DNA of 64,000 bases from an uncultured Bacteroides sp. (GTDB taxonomy: Bacteria > Bacteroidota > Bacteroidia > Bacteroidales > Bacteroidaceae): NCBI RefSeq assembly GCF_963675905.1, contig NZ_OY780936.1:2551946-2615945 (forward strand), given 5' to 3'. Below are positions 61,246-64,000 of this stretch, one piece after another. Each line of letters begins with the position of its first letter. The first letter of the stretch is position 1. The notes under the pieces were generated by a model, which had not been told where the DNA came from, ran no database searches, and worked only from the letters and a program-made list of their open reading frames with translations. Made by a program: the position numbers and the translations under genes.

Positions 61246-62262
61246 TTAGATATTTTGTAGTGCATTTATAAAGCCAGTTACATCTTCTTCAGTTGTATCA
61301 AAAGATGTTACCAGACGAATTTCATTGTTCGCTTCATTCCAGAAATAGAAGAAATAAGATTCAAGCAGCTTATCGATCATCTGGCGAGGCATAGTGAGGA
61401 ACAAAGCATTTGTTTCCGGTTTTTGAGTAAACTTAATTTCGGGAAACTTATTTAGTCCTTCATAAAGCATCTTAGCCATATTATTGGCATGAGTGGCATT
61501 CTTTAACCAAAGATCATCGGTAAGATATGCAGTAAACTGGCAAGACAGATAACGCATTTTGGATGCCAACTGAGCCGATTGCTTACGGTAAAATTTAGCA
61601 TTCTTAATTAAAGCCGGATTGAATACCACAACGCACTCACCTATCATTAATCCATTCTTTGTTCCACCGAAGCTAAGTACATCAATACCACAATCTACAG
61701 TCAAAGCTTTCAGAGAAACATTCAGTGCTGCTGCAGCATTGGCAATACGAGCTCCGTCCATGTGGACAAACATGCCGTTTTTATGTGCAAGTGTAGTAAT
61801 AGCTTTCAGTTCTTCAACGGTATATATGGTTCCAAGTTCTGTACATTGGGAAATATAAATAGCTCCCGGTTGTGAATGGTGCTGATCTCCAAATCCATGA
61901 AGATGTGGTTGAATAAGTTCAGGAGTAAGTTTTCCGTCAGGCGTTTCAATCGGACGGATCTGACAACCAGTTGCTTTTACCGGTGATCCGCATTCATCTA
62001 CATAAATATGCGCAGTTTCCGCGCAAAGAATAGAGTGAAACGGACGGGTCAGCAGTTGCAAAGCAACAATATTACTTCCTGTGCCGTTAAAAACGAATAA
62101 AGGTTCACAATCGGGTGTAAACGTATCTTGTATTTTAATTGTAGCCTCAGCGGTCCATTGGTCATCACCATAACCAAAAGCATGGTCAGAATTGGCTTTG
62201 GAAAGGGCTTCCATTACTAAAGGATGAACCCCTGAATTATTGTCAGATGCAAAACTTCTCAT
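61246..62262 (-). CDS. ltaE: Low-specificity L-threonine aldolase
   Basis: A 338-residue PLP enzyme that splits L-threonine or allo-threonine to glycine and acetaldehyde. The start reads RSFASDNNSGVHPLVMEAL, HMDGARIANAA gives the cofactor aspartate, and the PLP lysine is Lys202 in SFGGTKNGLMIGE. Length is close to family norm. It is divergent from pdxH, which makes its cofactor. A hairpin terminator follows. Confidence 0.93.
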   Translation of the reverse strand: MRSFASDNNSGVHPLVMEALSKANSDHAFGYGDDQWTAEATIKIQDTFTPDCEPLFVFNGTGSNIVALQLLTRPFHSILCAETAHIYVDECGSPVKATGCQIRPIETPDGKLTPELIQPHLHGFGDQHHSQPGAIYISQCTELGTIYTVEELKAITTLAHKNGMFVHMDGARIANAAAALNVSLKALTVDCGIDVLSFGGTKNGLMIGECVVVFNPALIKNAKFYRKQSAQLASKMRYLSCQFTAYLTDDLWLKNATHANNMAKMLYEGLNKFPEIKFTQKPETNALFLTMPRQMIDKLLESYFFYFWNEANNEIRLVTSFDTTEEDVTGFINALQNI

Positions 62263-62320
62263 ATCACTTTCTATTTTAATGCAAATAAACTGTTTTTTTT
62301 TAAAAAACAGCTAGCTTCAG

Positions 62321-62350
62321 TTGTTAAATCTAACTATTTCAATAACTTTG
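62321..62350 (+). promoter_or_regulatory. Promoter of pdxH
   Basis: TTG at 62321-62323, a 19-bp spacer, and TAACTTTG at 62343-62350, 26 bp before the start at 62376. Confidence 0.6.
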
Positions 62351-62375
62351 CCTGAAACATAAATGGCTGAATATT

Positions 62376-63020
62376 ATGAAAACAGATATTCGCGATATTC
62401 GAAGAGAGTACTCCAGAGGCGGACTGACACGAAAAAATATGTCTGAGAACCCTTTTATACAGTTTCAACTGTGGCTGGAAGAAGCTATCAATGCAAAGGT
62501 GAACGAGCCTACAGCTGTAATTGTAGGTACAGTTTCCGAAGATGGAAGACCTTCTACCCGTTGTGTTTTACTGAAAGAACTCCGGGATGGAGAATTTATT
62601 TTCTACACCAATTATGAAAGCCGGAAGGGTAAACAACTAGCTAACTGCCCTTACATATCGCTTACGTTTCTTTGGCATGAACTGGAAAGACAGGTACATG
62701 TGGAGGGAATAGCAACAAAAGTTTCACCTGAAGTTTCGGATGAGTATTTTAAAACCAGACCTTACAAAAGCAGAATCGGATCACGGATATCTCCTCAAAG
62801 TCGGCCTATATCCGGAAGAATGGAGATTATGCAGGCTTTTCTTCGTGAAAGCATCCGTTTTGCCGGACACGAAGTGAAAAGACCCGAGAACTGGGGTGGA
62901 TATTCCGTAACTCCAAATCGCATTGAATTCTGGCAAGGACGGGAAAGCCGCTTGCACGACCGCTTCTTATACTCATTACAAAATGATCAAAGCTGGAAAA
63001 TAGAGAGATTGGCTCCTTAA
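62376..63020 (+). CDS. pdxH: Pyridoxine/pyridoxamine 5'-phosphate oxidase
   Basis: A 214-residue FMN enzyme that oxidises PNP or PMP to pyridoxal 5'-phosphate using oxygen. Motifs are in order: IRDIRREYSRGGL at the N-terminus, STRCVLLKELRDGEFIFYTN, FLWHELERQVHVEG, and the C-terminal RPENWGGYSVTP with SRLHDRFLYS and the final ERLAP. Length is normal. The need for oxygen is notable in an anaerobe; some Bacteroides nonetheless carry it. It faces the PLP-dependent threonine aldolase gene across a 113-bp promoter region. Confidence 0.96.
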   Translation: MKTDIRDIRREYSRGGLTRKNMSENPFIQFQLWLEEAINAKVNEPTAVIVGTVSEDGRPSTRCVLLKELRDGEFIFYTNYESRKGKQLANCPYISLTFLWHELERQVHVEGIATKVSPEVSDEYFKTRPYKSRIGSRISPQSRPISGRMEIMQAFLRESIRFAGHEVKRPENWGGYSVTPNRIEFWQGRESRLHDRFLYSLQNDQSWKIERLAP

Positions 63021-63111
63021 ATATTTAAATTCGAGATATCTTTTTACTGATAAAGGTTTTGCATTTACCGGCAACAATATTTCAATTGCTGCAAAATAGA
63101 TTATATAAAGC

Positions 63112-63873
63112 TTAAAGTATTATTTTTCCAGACATAGTTCTACGTTGTTCTTCTCCGAAACCAAACAAAGCAAAATCATACTTGCAGGGATCTTCCGGAC
63201 AAAGTTTGGAAAGATGATTCGTAATAATCAAAGCTGTTGAAAGTCGTTCCGTTTTAGGAAGATCGTCCCAGATAGTTCTTGAGACACGTGCCACATGCAC
63301 ATCAAGTGGAATTATAAGCTGAGCCGGTGAAATGTTTTCCCAGACGCCCATATCTACAATTCCATCATTTCGCACCAGCCAGCGAAGCATCAAATTGCTC
63401 CGTTTACATGGACTCTTGGTTTGCGGAGAAGATATGTGACGAGAATTCATCAATCCGGAAAGTTTATCAAGTCCTGATAATATGCCATCTGTAAGGAATA
63501 AGCTCTCCAATGTTTCGTTTTCAAGATAATAGCGGTAAAGTCCCTGGCAAATATTCCACATATCACGTTCAAAGAAAGTACGATGAATGTTCTTTCCTGA
63601 GTCTTTCAGAACTTCCCATTCCCGATTCATAATGTATTTATACGGACTATCTCCCATCATTTGATGCATTCGTTCTGCATCACGGAGTATTAAATTACGC
63701 TTGCCCCAAGTTATTACAGAAGTAAGTAATGCCGATATTTCAATATCCTTCAGGTTGGTGAATCTACGAGGAAACTGAATAGGGTCTGTTTCTATAAAAG
63801 CAGGAATATTATAAGTTACAGTTAGTCTATCTAATAGATCTTTCAGAGGCACGTATTTATTTTTAAATTCCAT
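63112..63873 (-). CDS. TIGR02757 (DUF2400) family protein
   Basis: A 253-residue soluble protein of the TIGR02757/DUF2400 family. Recognisable segments are YNIPAFIETDPIQFPRRF at the N-terminus, CKRSNLMLRWLVRNDGIVDM in the middle and IIPLDVHVARVSRTI towards the end, followed by CPEDPCKYDFALFGFG. These resemble helix-hairpin-helix DNA glycosylases in layout, but no activity is established. A TAATTTTG box lies at plus 63903-63910. It is convergent with pdxH. Confidence 0.85.
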   Translation of the reverse strand: MEFKNKYVPLKDLLDRLTVTYNIPAFIETDPIQFPRRFTNLKDIEISALLTSVITWGKRNLILRDAERMHQMMGDSPYKYIMNREWEVLKDSGKNIHRTFFERDMWNICQGLYRYYLENETLESLFLTDGILSGLDKLSGLMNSRHISSPQTKSPCKRSNLMLRWLVRNDGIVDMGVWENISPAQLIIPLDVHVARVSRTIWDDLPKTERLSTALIITNHLSKLCPEDPCKYDFALFGFGEEQRRTMSGKIIL

Positions 63874-63902
63874 TCAATTAGCATATTAATCAATACAATG
63901 CG

Positions 63903-63910
63903 CAAAATTA
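63903..63910 (-). promoter_or_regulatory. -7 box TAATTTTG of the TIGR02757 gene
   Basis: Minus-strand TAnnTTTG match 30 bp upstream of the start at 63873. Nothing further is visible up to the window end. Confidence 0.5.
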
Positions 63911-64000
63911 ATACTTTTAAAATAGCAGGAAGCCATACTATATATTAAATATAAATAACAGCCTCTATATTGATTATCAATCATAATAGAAAACCAAACA

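Overview
The window reads as chromosomal DNA of a low-GC member of the genus Bacteroides or a close relative. The evidence is the -7 promoter box TAnnTTTG, in several places with TTTG 18-19 bp upstream, together with hybrid one-protein two-component regulators, family-10-like secreted glycosylhydrolases, DUF5020/DUF5723/DUF4924 proteins, a single-chain pyruvate:ferredoxin oxidoreductase, and Bacteroidota-type lipoprotein and beta-barrel genes. The species cannot be named from the sequence. No tRNA, rRNA, CRISPR or prophage was seen. Most genes are housekeeping; mobile DNA is limited to decayed scraps.

Layout. 1-2.8 kb: the edge of a hybrid sensor, then an HxlR regulator divergent from an iron-sulfur flavoprotein, then a ferredoxin-like gene whose promoter carries a perfect TTGTAAC-N4-GTTACAA palindrome (probable Crp/Fnr-type control). 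3-5.1 kb: an outer-membrane DUF5020 protein plus a purine permease. 5.2-12.2 kb (minus strand): lysE-DUF4924-rfbD-prfC, then a lipoprotein and a DUF5723 barrel. 12.2-16.5 kb: purL behind a 23-bp-period repeat array. 16.8-31 kb: an orphan hybrid two-component regulator, two GHL10 glycosylhydrolases flanking uvrA, an IS3 remnant, an ATP-grasp-like gene and an AAA ATPase with a Walker B Glu-to-Gln change. 31-34.6 kb: pyruvate:ferredoxin oxidoreductase. 34.6-39.2 kb: GNAT, a WYL regulator with a glycosylase-like partner, a WG-repeat protein, and a peroxide pair (glutathione peroxidase and OhrR-like MarR). 39.2-50 kb: an ion-homeostasis stretch (DapB-like protein, antiporter, NhaA, ClC, KefB-like antiporter) interrupted by a decay zone with Bro-N, Fic and patatin fragments. 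50-64 kb: C1 peptidase, hybrid histidine kinase, etfB-etfA-acyl-CoA dehydrogenase operon, PAS/GAF kinase, threonine aldolase divergent from pdxH, and a TIGR02757 protein.

The pattern I find least explained is a set of short intergenic arrays with strict 22- or 23-bp periods at four places (12577, 29579, 39205, 58601). Their sequences differ between loci, but two share the core GTACAAAAGA and three contain TGTACA-like palindromic centres. They are too short for CRISPR and do not look like IS elements. They could be operator arrays, fold-back terminators or a dispersed minisatellite family. This is a sequence observation, not a demonstrated system.
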